Shown here piece after piece: positions 46,311-55,091 of a stretch of DNA of 64,000 nt (the stretch's first letter is position 1; each line of letters starts with the position of its first letter). A model generated the notes under the pieces. That model saw nothing but the letters and a program-made list of their open reading frames with translations, did no database searches and was not told the origin of the DNA. Position numbers and translations under genes: made by a program. Source of the stretch: Chitinophaga pinensis DSM 2588 (lineage in GTDB: Bacteria > Bacteroidota > Bacteroidia > Chitinophagales > Chitinophagaceae); NCBI RefSeq assembly GCF_000024005.1, contig NC_013132.1:7744001-7808000 (forward strand), written 5' to 3'.

Positions 46311-47435
46311 TCATTTATACATAAAGAGCATATCCGTCGGATACCTGTGTGTCTGATACCAGAACAACATGTTACCACTGTGGTCGTAATAGTAAAACTT
46401 CGTATAATCCCATACACTGTTTTCCTGTGAATCCAGGATAGCAAAATCACCATTGGTCCTGTTCACTTCTATTCTGACAGGCGTATACCGCATATCCGGA
46501 GGCTTAGTATAACTAACAGCCTGCCATCCACCGGAAACAGTATTATATATCCTCAGCGGCTGAAATGCGTTTATTACCCACAAAGAATCCCCCCGGGTGG
46601 CCATACCATCTATAGCTGCACCATACCCCAGATCGGTGACAATATTTGTCGTTGGATTAATGCTGATAAGACCTGCAGGTGGCTGTACAGGACCATAGTA
46701 ATCAGCCGTCAGATGAACATACACATTGCCGTCATTACCGGTTTTCGCCTTTATCGGCTGATTCAGGAATTTCAGGGTTGTATCTAAGGTAAAAGACGGT
46801 ATGTCTATCACCGGCAGCCTGAAAGTATCTTCCGGCTCGTAATCACCATGCAGAACGTTCACATAAAGGCTGTTACCACTGACAGCCATGTCCATCTGTT
46901 CACCTCCAGTAAATAAACTACCATCAATAGTCAGGGAACTCGTGTCAATTCGCCGCACAAAGCCGTCAGCACAGGAAATAAATACTTTACCCGCAGCAGA
47001 CGCTATGTATGAAGGACCAACATAAGGAGCATCTCCATCGGGAAAAGGAATACGTGCCTGCGAAACAAGTGTGACCGCATCCAGCACCTCTACTGCACGT
47101 GCATATGTAACAGTAACATAGATTTTGCTGCCATAACGCTCCATATCAGTCGGGTAAGGGCCGATATTATACCCGTTTGCAGAGAAAAAACGATCCGGAT
47201 CATAAGTGCCGGTGTTAAAATCATAATAACCAATCGACCCACCGGGGACTTGCTCCTGGTCCATACTGAGCACATATATGCCATTCAGACCAACAGAATC
47301 AGCGGAAGGATTTTGATTAATACCCAGCGTGTTTTTCCTTAATAAAGAGGAAGGCTCAACCTGCGGTTTATCACACGCATAGAATGAACATAACAACATA
47401 ACAAAGCTGACGTACAGAAAGCTGGCTTTTTTCAT
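46311..47435 (-). CDS. Beta-propeller lipoprotein of unknown function
   Basis: 374 residues from the ATG at 47435 (MKKASFLYVSF), chosen because it places a clean lipobox (CSFYAC, Cys ~21); an upstream in-frame start at 47477 would add 14 residues with no such function. The mature part is built of six or seven WD/NHL-like blades, e.g. KIYVTVTYARAVEVLDAVTL, GKVFISCADGFVRRIDTSSL, NSLYVNVLHGDYEPEDTFRLPVIDI, resembling YncE/DUF5074-type surface propellers of Bacteroidota. These may bind ligands or proteins, and no enzyme residues are evident. It follows the second GH2 gene on the same strand, but a terminator lies between them. Confidence 0.7.
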   Translation of the reverse strand: MKKASFLYVSFVMLLCSFYACDKPQVEPSSLLRKNTLGINQNPSADSVGLNGIYVLSMDQEQVPGGSIGYYDFNTGTYDPDRFFSANGYNIGPYPTDMERYGSKIYVTVTYARAVEVLDAVTLVSQARIPFPDGDAPYVGPSYIASAAGKVFISCADGFVRRIDTSSLTIDGSLFTGGEQMDMAVSGNSLYVNVLHGDYEPEDTFRLPVIDIPSFTLDTTLKFLNQPIKAKTGNDGNVYVHLTADYYGPVQPPAGLISINPTTNIVTDLGYGAAIDGMATRGDSLWVINAFQPLRIYNTVSGGWQAVSYTKPPDMRYTPVRIEVNRTNGDFAILDSQENSVWDYTKFYYYDHSGNMLFWYQTHRYPTDMLFMYK

Positions 47436-47521
47436 AGCAACTATATTTGAGGGTTTTAAATGACAAGGGGAAAACAAATCAGGGTTAATATATGCTACAC
47501 GGTTTCTCTGCTAAATGTAAT

Positions 47522-47550
47522 AAAAAAACCGCCTCAGTTACCCGAGGCGG
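47522..47550 (-). terminator. Intrinsic terminator of the second GH2 gene
   Basis: CCGCCTC (47529-47535) pairs with GAGGCGG (47544-47550), followed on the minus strand by seven T. It lies 30 bases past the GH2 stop codon. Confidence 0.85.
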
Positions 47551-47579
47551 CCCTAATTTATTTCCCTACCGGACTGATC

Positions 47580-49424
47580 TTATTTCGCCAGTGCCGGATT
47601 ATACAACTTCGTATTCGCTTCTTTCATCTTATCCACCGGGAACTTATCCACTTTACGGTCATAAGTCATAAAACCATTGATCTCACCTTCCACATCGGTT
47701 GTCTGTGTATATACCGCCGCAGATAAACCTAACGGGATCAGCTGCGAGATCCTTTGCGTAAATTCATTATAACGTTTGAACATATCATCAGAGGTCTTGA
47801 ATGACTGATAGCCCCAGTTCTTGTTTTGCTGCCAGGTATGTCCTTCTACCGGTAAACCTAATCCGCCAAACTCTCCCAATACCAGGATCTGTTTTTCGCC
47901 AAACAGCTCCGGACTTGGCATCGCTGGATGCGGATAATTATGCAGATCCAGGATATGACCAGTGATGTAGAAGTTACCACCACTCGCGCTGTTCACCAGT
48001 CTGGATGGATCTTTCTTCATAGTCCACTCTGTGATCTCAACCGTTTTGAACTGACCCCATGCTTCGTTGAATGGAATCCATACTACGATACTCGGATAGT
48101 TGTGCAAAGCGTCCATGATGGCATTCCACTCTTTACGGTAATAGCCTTCTGATGCAGCGCTACGGTCTTTGTCCGTCTGATGATCATAGATACCCGGACG
48201 GTTTTCCCATCCATTACCTCTGTCACCGCTTGGCATATCCTGCCATAACAGGATACCTGCTTTATCGCAATAGGTATAATATGTTGCCGGCTCCACTTTA
48301 ATGTGTTTTCGGATCATATTAAAGCCCATTTTTTTCAGCTGATCGATGTCGTATACCATTGCCTCATATGTAGGCGGCGTATACAGACCGTCAGGCCACC
48401 AGCCCTGATCCAGTGGACCATACTGGAACAAGAACTCATTATTCAGCATCATACGCTGTACGCCTTTCGCATCTTTCGCCATGGAAATCTTACGCATCGC
48501 GAAATAGCTCTTGATTTCATCTACTGGTTTATTATTGCGCAGCAGCGTTACTTTCAGGTTGTACAGATACGGATTGGAAGGAGACCATAATTTCTCGTTG
48601 GACATCGTAATAACCGCCGCATCTTTTGCACCCGCCTCCTGCTGGGCAATCACCTTATCGCCTTCCAGCACTTCAATTTTCAGCTTATCGCCATCCTGCA
48701 CATTCTGTACATCCGCAGACAGTGTAAGGGTGTGTTTATCCACATCAGGCGTTTGTTTGGTAGAGGCGATGTATGTCTTCGGAACCGCTTCCAGCCATAC
48801 CGTTTGCCAGATACCTGTTACAGGTGTATACCAGATACCTTCTGGCTTTACGACCTGTTTACCCGCGGGCTGCGGACCGTCATCTGTCGGGTCCCACACG
48901 CGTACTGTCACTTCCTGTTTACCACCTTTCTTCAGGAAAGAAGTAATGTTAAAGCTGAAAGGATCATAACCACCTTCGTGTTTACCTACGCTGGCGCCAT
49001 TCACAAAAACCTCTGTTTGCCAGTCCACAGCACCGAAATGCAGCAGTACTTCCTTGTTCTTCATAGAAGCAGGAATACTGATAGTGGTTTTATACCACAA
49101 CAAACTGTCTTTTCCAACATTGCGGCCTACGCCTGACAATGCTGACTCCACAGCAAAAGGAACAAGGATGCTTCCATCATAAGTAGATGGTTGCGGTTGA
49201 GACTTACCTGTAATTGCATAACTCCAGAGACCATTGAGATTTTGCCAGTTATTACTTCTAACCAGCATCGGACGTGGATACTCGGGCAAAGGTGCTTTAG
49301 GATCTACCTTCTCAGCCCATTGGGTTACAATTCTGTCTTTGATCAGATGCCACTGTTGCTGCTGGGCATTTGCTGCCGTAGCGAGACACACAGACGACAG
49401 CAGACAGGATACTAGTTTTTTCAT
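47580..49424 (-). CDS. GH2-family glycoside hydrolase (beta-galactosidase/glucuronidase type)
   Basis: 614 residues from the ATG at 49424 (MKKLVSCLLSSVCLATAANAQQ gives a clean signal peptide); an in-frame start at 49457 adds 11 residues. The N-terminal sugar-binding jelly roll opens with YPRPMLVRSNNWQNLNGLW, a pattern of compact GH2 proteins that lack the long C-terminus of LacZ. An Ig-like domain and a TIM barrel follow, with acid/base Glu in PFNEAWGQ (~454) and nucleophile Glu in LGEFGGLG (~518). The substrate specificity is uncertain. Its position beside the galactan PUL suggests a galactoside, but it is convergent to and separated from that operon by a propeller gene and two terminators. 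Confidence 0.87.
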   Translation of the reverse strand: MKKLVSCLLSSVCLATAANAQQQQWHLIKDRIVTQWAEKVDPKAPLPEYPRPMLVRSNNWQNLNGLWSYAITGKSQPQPSTYDGSILVPFAVESALSGVGRNVGKDSLLWYKTTISIPASMKNKEVLLHFGAVDWQTEVFVNGASVGKHEGGYDPFSFNITSFLKKGGKQEVTVRVWDPTDDGPQPAGKQVVKPEGIWYTPVTGIWQTVWLEAVPKTYIASTKQTPDVDKHTLTLSADVQNVQDGDKLKIEVLEGDKVIAQQEAGAKDAAVITMSNEKLWSPSNPYLYNLKVTLLRNNKPVDEIKSYFAMRKISMAKDAKGVQRMMLNNEFLFQYGPLDQGWWPDGLYTPPTYEAMVYDIDQLKKMGFNMIRKHIKVEPATYYTYCDKAGILLWQDMPSGDRGNGWENRPGIYDHQTDKDRSAASEGYYRKEWNAIMDALHNYPSIVVWIPFNEAWGQFKTVEITEWTMKKDPSRLVNSASGGNFYITGHILDLHNYPHPAMPSPELFGEKQILVLGEFGGLGLPVEGHTWQQNKNWGYQSFKTSDDMFKRYNEFTQRISQLIPLGLSAAVYTQTTDVEGEINGFMTYDRKVDKFPVDKMKEANTKLYNPALAK

Positions 49425-49566
49425 ACATGATAGATTGTAGAGGCTAAATTTAATCAAATGTTTTAAAAAGTACTAGTCACTGATGCACAGGCAGTTCTAT
49501 TTAAACTCTATTAACAATTCACATTTCTCCTGATATTACCGTACTTTGATGTAAATACCTACCCCT

Positions 49567-50187
49567 ATGCGCAGATTCCTTTTCCACGTAACCCTGCTCC
49601 TCTTATGTGTTGTCCGGATATCAGCCCAACAGCCTTCTCCGGAAGATTATAAAGTATATACAGCAGTATTCATAGAAGATGTAGAAGAACGTAAGGACAA
49701 GATCAGTAGTGTAACTATAATAAAGAAACTGGAAACGGATATCGATGATACATGGCTGATAGACATGCTTAAAGATGGTCAGCAAGACCAACTAGGGCCC
49801 AATCTTATAATGCCCGGTAATGAAAAACTAACAGTGCCTATTGATACAGCCTACTGGAACCTTGTTCTTTTATTTCACAATACACATCGCCAGGGAAAGC
49901 TATCAGCACAGGAATTTCATATCAAAGAAAAAATTGATCTCGCCAACAGTCTTCCCATACGGCCTAACCATATAGACAAAGACTGGAAACACTATTACGA
50001 TGCACATCCTCTCTCCGCAGGCATTTACGCTTTTTCAGACGTATATTATTCTGCCGATGGAAAAACAGCTGTTGTTTATCATTCCATACACTGCCATGGT
50101 CTTTGCGGACATGGTCATATCACTGTACTGGAAAAAAAAGAACATGACTGGAAAATAAAGTTCGCAGTAAGACTATGGTCTATTTAA
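49567..50187 (+). CDS. Secreted protein of unknown function
   Basis: 206 residues with a signal peptide (MRRFLFHVTLLLLCVVRISAQQ). No family recognised. The mature part is mixed alpha/beta with the segment SVTIIKKLETDIDDTWLIDMLKDGQQDQLGPNLI and an unusual C-terminal cluster, HSIHCHGLCGHGHITVLEKK, in which two Cys and four His could bind metal. TACTTTG at 49542-49548, one base short of the TAnnTTTG -7 consensus, is a possible promoter element close to the ATG. The following gene converges on it across a terminator. Confidence 0.7.
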   Translation: MRRFLFHVTLLLLCVVRISAQQPSPEDYKVYTAVFIEDVEERKDKISSVTIIKKLETDIDDTWLIDMLKDGQQDQLGPNLIMPGNEKLTVPIDTAYWNLVLLFHNTHRQGKLSAQEFHIKEKIDLANSLPIRPNHIDKDWKHYYDAHPLSAGIYAFSDVYYSADGKTAVVYHSIHCHGLCGHGHITVLEKKEHDWKIKFAVRLWSI

Positions 50188-50190
50188 AAT

Positions 50191-50225
50191 AAAAAGGGAG
50201 GCCCCTTACATACTGGTAGCCTCCC
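50191..50225. terminator. Intrinsic terminator between convergent genes
   Basis: GGGAGGC (50196-50202) pairs with GCCTCCC (50219-50225). The A-run on the left gives a strong T-tract for the minus strand (the DUF4440-like gene), and the plus strand has a weaker one. Confidence 0.8.
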
Positions 50226-50240
50226 TGCTATTGTGTATTT

Positions 50241-50999
50241 TTATTTTATCTTCGGCAACACCTCCGCCACCACACCGTTTTCCTTCACCGTCAACTTCCG
50301 TTCCTTCTCAAACTCAAACACCAGGTCACGGTCTTTATCAAAGAAAACATCCTCTTTCTCCGCATACAGCCGATATACCTTGTCTTTAATCGTCATCACC
50401 AATGCACCTTTCTCTATTGTAATCTGTAACATACCTACATTCGGTCCCTGGTACGTTCCCACATATGCCGACAATACCTTTTCAGGCAATACAATTTCTT
50501 TCCGTTTATTCTGATAAGTAGCAGGACCATGATCATAACTCAATAAATTCTTCATCTTCCATAGGCCATCTCCTTTTAACCAGAGATGCGTAAAGGAGGC
50601 ATGTCCATCCAGTTGCGGCCCTTTTCCTGATTCCAGAATATAAAACACATGTTCACCGGTTAATACGGCCCCATAAATCGCGTTATCTTTCCTCAGCGGA
50701 AATACTTTATAAGAGCCGGGTACCGGCTCTCTTTTAAGATGCCAGTTACGGTTACTACACAGATTCTTACTGAATGATCTGACAAGCGCAGGCAACCCGA
50801 TAGTCGGTCCTCCCTTATCATGATAAAATTCTACATCCGCAGTAAAAAATGAGCCCATAGCGCTGGTATCGCAACGATTGTACGCATCCCAGAACAGGCT
50901 ATCCTGCCGGATGATCAGCACAGATAATTCGGCATCCGTCTGTTGGGCCGATAGCATATTACAACAGAGTAAAAGCAAAAACGTGAGAATTGTCTTCAT
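50241..50999 (-). CDS. Secreted DUF4440/NTF2-like protein
   Basis: 252 residues with a signal peptide (MKTILTFLLLLCCNMLSAQQ). Residues ~25-150 resemble the DUF4440 (NTF2-like cone) fold: ELSVLIIRQDSLFWDAYNRCDTSAMGSFFTADVEFYHDKGG, followed by the conserved HASFTHLWLKGDGLWKMKNLLSYDHGP. Residues ~170-252 form a short beta domain (LSAYVGTYQGPNVGMLQITIEKGALVMTIKDKVYRLYAE) like the DUF3471 tails found on serine hydrolases. The function is unknown. It is divergent from the serine hydrolase that follows, with 108 bases between them. Confidence 0.78.
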   Translation of the reverse strand: MKTILTFLLLLCCNMLSAQQTDAELSVLIIRQDSLFWDAYNRCDTSAMGSFFTADVEFYHDKGGPTIGLPALVRSFSKNLCSNRNWHLKREPVPGSYKVFPLRKDNAIYGAVLTGEHVFYILESGKGPQLDGHASFTHLWLKGDGLWKMKNLLSYDHGPATYQNKRKEIVLPEKVLSAYVGTYQGPNVGMLQITIEKGALVMTIKDKVYRLYAEKEDVFFDKDRDLVFEFEKERKLTVKENGVVAEVLPKIK

Positions 51000-51107
51000 G
51001 GTTCGGGGTATATTTTATACTGTACAAAATAACACAATGCCGCCGCTTTACCAATATGCTGAAAATCTCGCCGCCGTTTTTTATCTTGGTAAAAACGCCT
51101 GCTTATC

Positions 51108-51968
51108 ATGAAACGATACCTGCTTTTCTTCCTGCTGCTGCCAGCGCTAACATTTGCACAACAGGACCGTAAACTGGAAAAAGGACTAAGAGCAATCATT
51201 ACCGGCTTCCAGGGCGATGTAGGCATTTATGTCAGAAACCTGAAAACAGGACGGTATGTGGATATCAACGCCGACACCATCTTCCCTACCGCCAGTATCG
51301 TAAAGGTCCCTATCCTGGTTGGTGTATTTGATAAGATAGAAAAAGGGGAACTCTCCTACCATCAGCCGCTGATGTATCGTGATTCCATTAAATACGGTGG
51401 CTCCGGATTAATGCAATTCTTCAAAGACAGCACGGAGACTGACCTGAGCGTATTAGTCGCCTTAATGATGGCCTACAGCGATAACACCACCTCTCTCTGG
51501 AATCAGGCATTGGCAGGGGGCGGACAGCGCATCAATGAACTCATGGCCCAATATGGACTCAATAATACCCGCGTAAATTCTCGTACGCCTGGCCGGGAAG
51601 CGATAAGAAATGTATATGGCTGGGGAATGACCACACCACGCGAAATGTCAGAACTGCTTGTCAAGATCCGCAAGGGAGAAGTGATCAGTGAGAATGCCTC
51701 TTCCCGGATGTACAGACTGATGACACACGGTTATTATGATGAAGTGGGACTGTCGCAGATCCCTCCTTATACACAAGCCGCCCACAAATCAGGCTCCGTG
51801 GATGCATCCAGATCAGAAGTTATCCTGGTCAATGCCCCGCACGGTGAATATGTGTTCTATGTTGGTACTAAAAACAACAAAGACCAACGCTGGACCAATG
51901 AAAACGAAGCAGAAAACCTGATCAGAAAAGTCTCAGCTTATCTCTGGGATTACTACGAACATCACTAA
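51108..51968 (+). CDS. Class A beta-lactamase-fold serine hydrolase
   Basis: 286 residues with a signal peptide (about 1-18). The penicillin-binding motifs are all present: SIVK (S63-K66), SDN (124-126) and KSG (227-229), in class A spacing. The omega-loop Glu166 of true class A beta-lactamases is not seen: the region that should read ExxLN is NSRTPGREAIRNVYGWG. Deacylation of a beta-lactam would therefore be poor, and the protein may instead be a peptidase, transpeptidase-like or esterase enzyme of the beta-lactamase2 group. It should not be read as a resistance gene without testing. It stands alone. Confidence 0.85.
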   Translation: MKRYLLFFLLLPALTFAQQDRKLEKGLRAIITGFQGDVGIYVRNLKTGRYVDINADTIFPTASIVKVPILVGVFDKIEKGELSYHQPLMYRDSIKYGGSGLMQFFKDSTETDLSVLVALMMAYSDNTTSLWNQALAGGGQRINELMAQYGLNNTRVNSRTPGREAIRNVYGWGMTTPREMSELLVKIRKGEVISENASSRMYRLMTHGYYDEVGLSQIPPYTQAAHKSGSVDASRSEVILVNAPHGEYVFYVGTKNNKDQRWTNENEAENLIRKVSAYLWDYYEHH

Positions 51969-52112
51969 AGTCTCCATATGTCCAATACTGTTAATGTTTT
52001 GCCCTCCTTCTTTTTCGAAATGCGGGTTACGGCTATTCCCAGACCAAAGAACACCTTAAATCCATGTTGATTTATTACTACACTAACATGCAGTCAATTA
52101 TTTGTAAACAAA

Positions 52113-52142
52113 ATAGCTCCCTTATTGTAACAAGGGAGCTAT
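52113..52142 (-). terminator. Intrinsic terminator of the AraC/aldo-keto reductase operon
   Basis: The perfect 11-bp stem ATAGCTCCCTT (52113-52123) / AAGGGAGCTAT (52132-52142) is followed on the minus strand by TTTGTTT. It lies 28 bases past the AraC-family gene. Confidence 0.85.
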
Positions 52143-52169
52143 ATCTGACAGAATCATTTACCAGCCGGA

Positions 52170-52985
52170 TCAGTTCCAGTCAGTAGGTGATTTACCGAAT
52201 TTCTTTTTGAAAGAATTTGAAAAATGCGCAAGACTCTCAAAGCCCAGATCCAGATAAATAGCAGACGGCTTCTTGCTCTTTTTTTCTATCAGGTGACGCG
52301 CCTCTGTCAATCGCTTATCCTGTAACCAATGCCTCGGCGCCATGCCAAATGCCGTCTTAAAATCCCGCTTGAAAGCAGCAAGACTTCTCCCGGTAAGCTC
52401 TGCAAACTTCGTAACCGGCACATTAAAGTAAAAGTTACTCAGCATGAACTTTTTCAGGTCAATCTTATGGGGTTCCGAAAAATCGAACAAAAGATCCCTA
52501 AGCGCCGGCATCGCATGTAAAAGCAATGCCACCGCCTCCTTTACCTTTAGAATCCCGATAGCAGGAGGAATATTTGCCTCCCGGTTACGCGCATAAGGTA
52601 TCACTGATTCGAAATACCCCTTCAGGAAATCATTCACCGGCACAAGAACATTACGCGGACCGGTATAAGGTTGATCCACCGTTATCCTTTCTTCAAGGGC
52701 TGCTTTTCTCAGCAAATCCTCCTGCAGCGTGATGACAATCGTTTGATAGTTCTCACCTGGCAATGGCGTCTTTGTGATCTGACCCAGCTGATTCTTACCG
52801 ATCAGCAGCATTTGCCCTTTTTGCAATAAAATTTTCTGCTGGGCTGTTTCCAGGGTAAACTGTCCGGATACCTGTAATACCAGCACATTATGCTCCAGAA
52901 ACGCAACATCTTCCTTGCGCTGACTGGATAGATAAGAGTAAAATAATACCCCGGGAATAATGACGACTGGATTCTCCATGTCCAT
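52170..52985 (-). CDS. AraC-family transcriptional regulator
   Basis: 271 residues (start ATG 52985 or 52979). The N-terminal ~150 residues form a cupin-like sensing domain of the ExsA type (LVLQVSGQFTLETAQQKILLQKGQMLLIGKNQ). The C-terminal ~100 residues carry the two helix-turn-helix motifs (TKFAELTGRSLAAFKRDFKTAFGMAPRHWLQDKRLTEA and LDLGFESLAHFSNSFKKKFGKSPTDW). It follows the aldo/keto reductase gene by 37 bases on the same strand, so the pair is probably one operon and the regulator may control it together with other targets. Inducer unknown. Confidence 0.92.
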   Translation of the reverse strand: MDMENPVVIIPGVLFYSYLSSQRKEDVAFLEHNVLVLQVSGQFTLETAQQKILLQKGQMLLIGKNQLGQITKTPLPGENYQTIVITLQEDLLRKAALEERITVDQPYTGPRNVLVPVNDFLKGYFESVIPYARNREANIPPAIGILKVKEAVALLLHAMPALRDLLFDFSEPHKIDLKKFMLSNFYFNVPVTKFAELTGRSLAAFKRDFKTAFGMAPRHWLQDKRLTEARHLIEKKSKKPSAIYLDLGFESLAHFSNSFKKKFGKSPTDWN

Positions 52986-53022
52986 AAAGTTATGAAAGCT
53001 GAACGTCTTCTGCTACAATCAG

Positions 53023-53994
53023 TTAACGTTGCAGATAAGTACTACCGAGAATCGCTCCGGGGGCGAAATCTGTATTTAACTGATTGATCTCTGCCGCTGT
53101 AAAGGAAATCTCCATCGCCTGCATATTTTCTGGCAGTCTGGATCTGCGGCTCATACTCACTAAAGGCATAATATGCTCACCCTGTCTGTTTACCCAGGCA
53201 ATAGCCAGTTGTGTCGGTGTACAACCTTTCTCCCGCGCCAGCTGCTTCAACAGCTCTACCTTCTCCAGATTTTTAATCAGGTTATCCCCCTGAAAACGGG
53301 TGAAATGGGACAGATAAGTATCCGCCGGAAGTGGCGCCTTCATTTCGCCGGTCAGCAAGCCCTCCGCTGTATTAGCGAAAGCCACCACGCCAATGCCCAG
53401 TTCCTTCGCCGTCGGAAGCAGCTCGCTTTCTATCTGACGATCAGCCAGTGAATACCCTATTTCCAGCGCGCTCACCGGATAAACCGCATTGGCTTTCTTC
53501 AGCTGATCTGCTGTGATTTCAGAAACACCCAGGTGACGTACTTTCCCTTCCTTGATCAGGTCAGCCACAGTACCGATAACATCTTCCACCGGCACACTAT
53601 CATTGAGCCTGCAGGGTTGGTAAAGATCGATGGTCTCTACGCCTAAACGCACCAGTGAATAATTTATAAAGTTCTTAATAGCTATCGGACGTATATCCAG
53701 CCCTATCAGCTGTCTGTTATGGAATATAGCGCCAAATTTCACACTGATAAACGCATCATCCCGTCTGCCCTTGATCGCCTTTCCTACTAACAGCTCATTG
53801 TGTCCGCTGCCATAAAAGTCACCGGTATTCAAAAAATTGATTCCTCTGTCCAATGCCTCCTGGATGGTGGCGATACTTTCTGCTTCATCATTAGTACGCG
53901 GTCCCCAGGTTGCTGACATACGCATACAGCCCAAGCCCAGTTTAGACACAAGCGGACCATTATTACCCAATGCTATTTTTTCAATTGTTGCCAT
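53023..53994 (-). CDS. Aldo/keto reductase
   Basis: 323 residues from the ATG at 53994 (MATIEKIALGNNGPLVSKLGLGCMRMS); upstream codons in the frame do not look like family sequence. It is a TIM-barrel NADPH-dependent oxidoreductase: LDRGINFLNTGDFYGSGHNE contains the catalytic Asp and Tyr, ISVKFG the Lys. The fourth member of the usual tetrad, His, is not in its expected place: the strand reads DLYQPCRLND, a pattern similar to an AKR subgroup with RPAR/QPCR instead of a His. The C-terminal cofactor motif VSMSRRSRLPENMQAME is present. Substrate unknown. Confidence 0.9.
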   Translation of the reverse strand: MATIEKIALGNNGPLVSKLGLGCMRMSATWGPRTNDEAESIATIQEALDRGINFLNTGDFYGSGHNELLVGKAIKGRRDDAFISVKFGAIFHNRQLIGLDIRPIAIKNFINYSLVRLGVETIDLYQPCRLNDSVPVEDVIGTVADLIKEGKVRHLGVSEITADQLKKANAVYPVSALEIGYSLADRQIESELLPTAKELGIGVVAFANTAEGLLTGEMKAPLPADTYLSHFTRFQGDNLIKNLEKVELLKQLAREKGCTPTQLAIAWVNRQGEHIMPLVSMSRRSRLPENMQAMEISFTAAEINQLNTDFAPGAILGSTYLQR

Positions 53995-54077
53995 TGTTAT
54001 TGATTTAATACAACAAAGGTGAAGCTTTAAAAGCCCCACCGATTGCCCCAATAGCTCAATTTATTTGCCTGTATGGC

Positions 54078-54422
54078 TCACTTTTCTGAAGGTAACTGCC
54101 AGAACGCCCGATTGTTATTGGTATGATAATTAATGACATTTGTATTCCCTCTTACAGACGTCTCAAACATATCTACCGCAGGATCTTTACTGCCCACAGG
54201 CAACAACTCCACATACTGCAACAACTTACCTGCTGAGCGTGTCTGAGAATCATACGCGCTGTTTACCGGGCATATCAGCCGGTACATATGTTCCGCCATA
54301 AATGTATACAGGTATTGTTCTTTCTTTGTCGGCGTCTGGTGATAATTAGCGCCCGCATTCAGGTACATCGGCTTCCCGTTGACCAGTCGCTCCCGCACTT
54401 CTTCCACACTCAGGAAATTCCC
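54078..54422 (-). pseudogene. C-terminal fragment of an unrecognised gene
   Basis: The minus-strand frame is open from 54422 down to the stop at 54078, about 114 residues, and is stopped by TAG at 54423-54425. It includes FLSVEEVRERLVNGKPMYLNAG, split here for length, and SAYDSQTRSAGKLLQYVELLPVG, and looks like ordinary coding sequence; I do not recognise the family. There is no good start codon: the only candidates are GTG codons inside the conserved-looking stretch. The 5' part ends exactly where a truncated LytTR gene begins on the other strand, which suggests a deletion junction. Confidence 0.55.
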
Positions 54423-54426
54423 CTAG

Positions 54427-54639
54427 CATACTACTGATAAAACGATCACCACTTACCAGACACTCACCTACTTTGAAGAAAAGCTCTCTGCGAATCATTT
54501 CGCCCGCGCACACCGTTCGTTCATTATCTCCTTTGACCACATTAGCTCCTACGCTGCTACACAGATAGAGATAGGCCCGCACAGTATCCCTATCGGAGCT
54601 TCCTATGCCCGTGACCTCATGAAAAAACTACAGGCATAG
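54427..54639 (+). pseudogene. C-terminal half of a LytTR-type DNA-binding domain
   Basis: The plus-strand frame is open from 54427 to the TAG at 54637-54639, with no start codon, and is preceded by an in-frame TAG at 54424. It encodes TLTYFEEKLSANHFARAHRSFIISFDHISSY...IEIGPHSIPIGASYARDLMKKLQA, the unmistakable second half of a LytTR domain (AHRSFIISFDHI matches the family core RVHRSYIVNLDHI; IPIGASY matches IPVSRSY). The receiver domain and first half of LytTR are gone. The intact gene would have been a LytR/AlgR-type response regulator. It is back to back with the fragment to the left. Confidence 0.75.
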
Positions 54640-54698
54640 CCACGCAGTCATCGACTGACTACATGCGACTATGCCTGTTATAATGCATATAATAATGA

Positions 54699-54947
54699 TC
54701 AACATTCTGAATAATCAGAAGAAAACTTTCCATTGATAGCATACAGCTTATCAATACGGATCTCTGTCTGGTCTTCCAGCTTCAGCCATTGCAGGCCATC
54801 CCGCTCAAAGACGCTTTCAATAAGGCCATTAGCGCGGGTAACACCGTTATCTTCGTATAAAATGCCTACCTTCTGTTTGCTCTCAAAAAGCTCCATTACA
54901 TATGGATAAAACGTACCGCCAACCGGAATCGTATCTTTCTTGTCCAT
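54699..54947 (-). CDS. Small Rof-like (Rho-binding antiterminator-like) protein
   Basis: 82 residues from the ATG at 54947 (MDKKDTIPVGGTFYPYVMELFESK), chosen over 54998 because the extra 17 residues look unrelated. No signal peptide. The predicted strands VGILYEDNGVTRANGLIESVF, LQWLKLEDQTEIRIDKLYAING give an Sm/SH3-like small barrel. The ending -EIRIDKLYAINGK strongly recalls Rof (YaeO), where the motif reads IRLDRI. Rof binds Rho and inhibits termination. The similarity is by eye and limited to the fold pattern, so the name is tentative. It is divergent from the SDR gene that follows. Confidence 0.5.
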   Translation of the reverse strand: MDKKDTIPVGGTFYPYVMELFESKQKVGILYEDNGVTRANGLIESVFERDGLQWLKLEDQTEIRIDKLYAINGKFSSDYSEC

Positions 54948-55091
54948 GGTGATTGTTTTTATATACACAAATTTACCTATTAAAGATCGCATAACCAATC
55001 TATCCGGAAATTGTACAAATCAAGCGTAGATATGTATAAGTCCGCGCACGTCCGGCGTCGGAAATTTGCGTCGTCATTAAAGCAATCACAA

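Noticed and set aside
51108..51968. Beta-lactam resistance gene
   Set aside because: The deacylating omega-loop Glu is missing and there is no resistance context; called only as a serine hydrolase of the fold.
51965..52093. Possible minus-strand gene remnant of 43 codons (contains FKVFFGLGIAVTRISKKKEG)
   Set aside because: The peptide looks protein-like, but there is no start codon, the length is within chance for an open frame, and no family is recognised.
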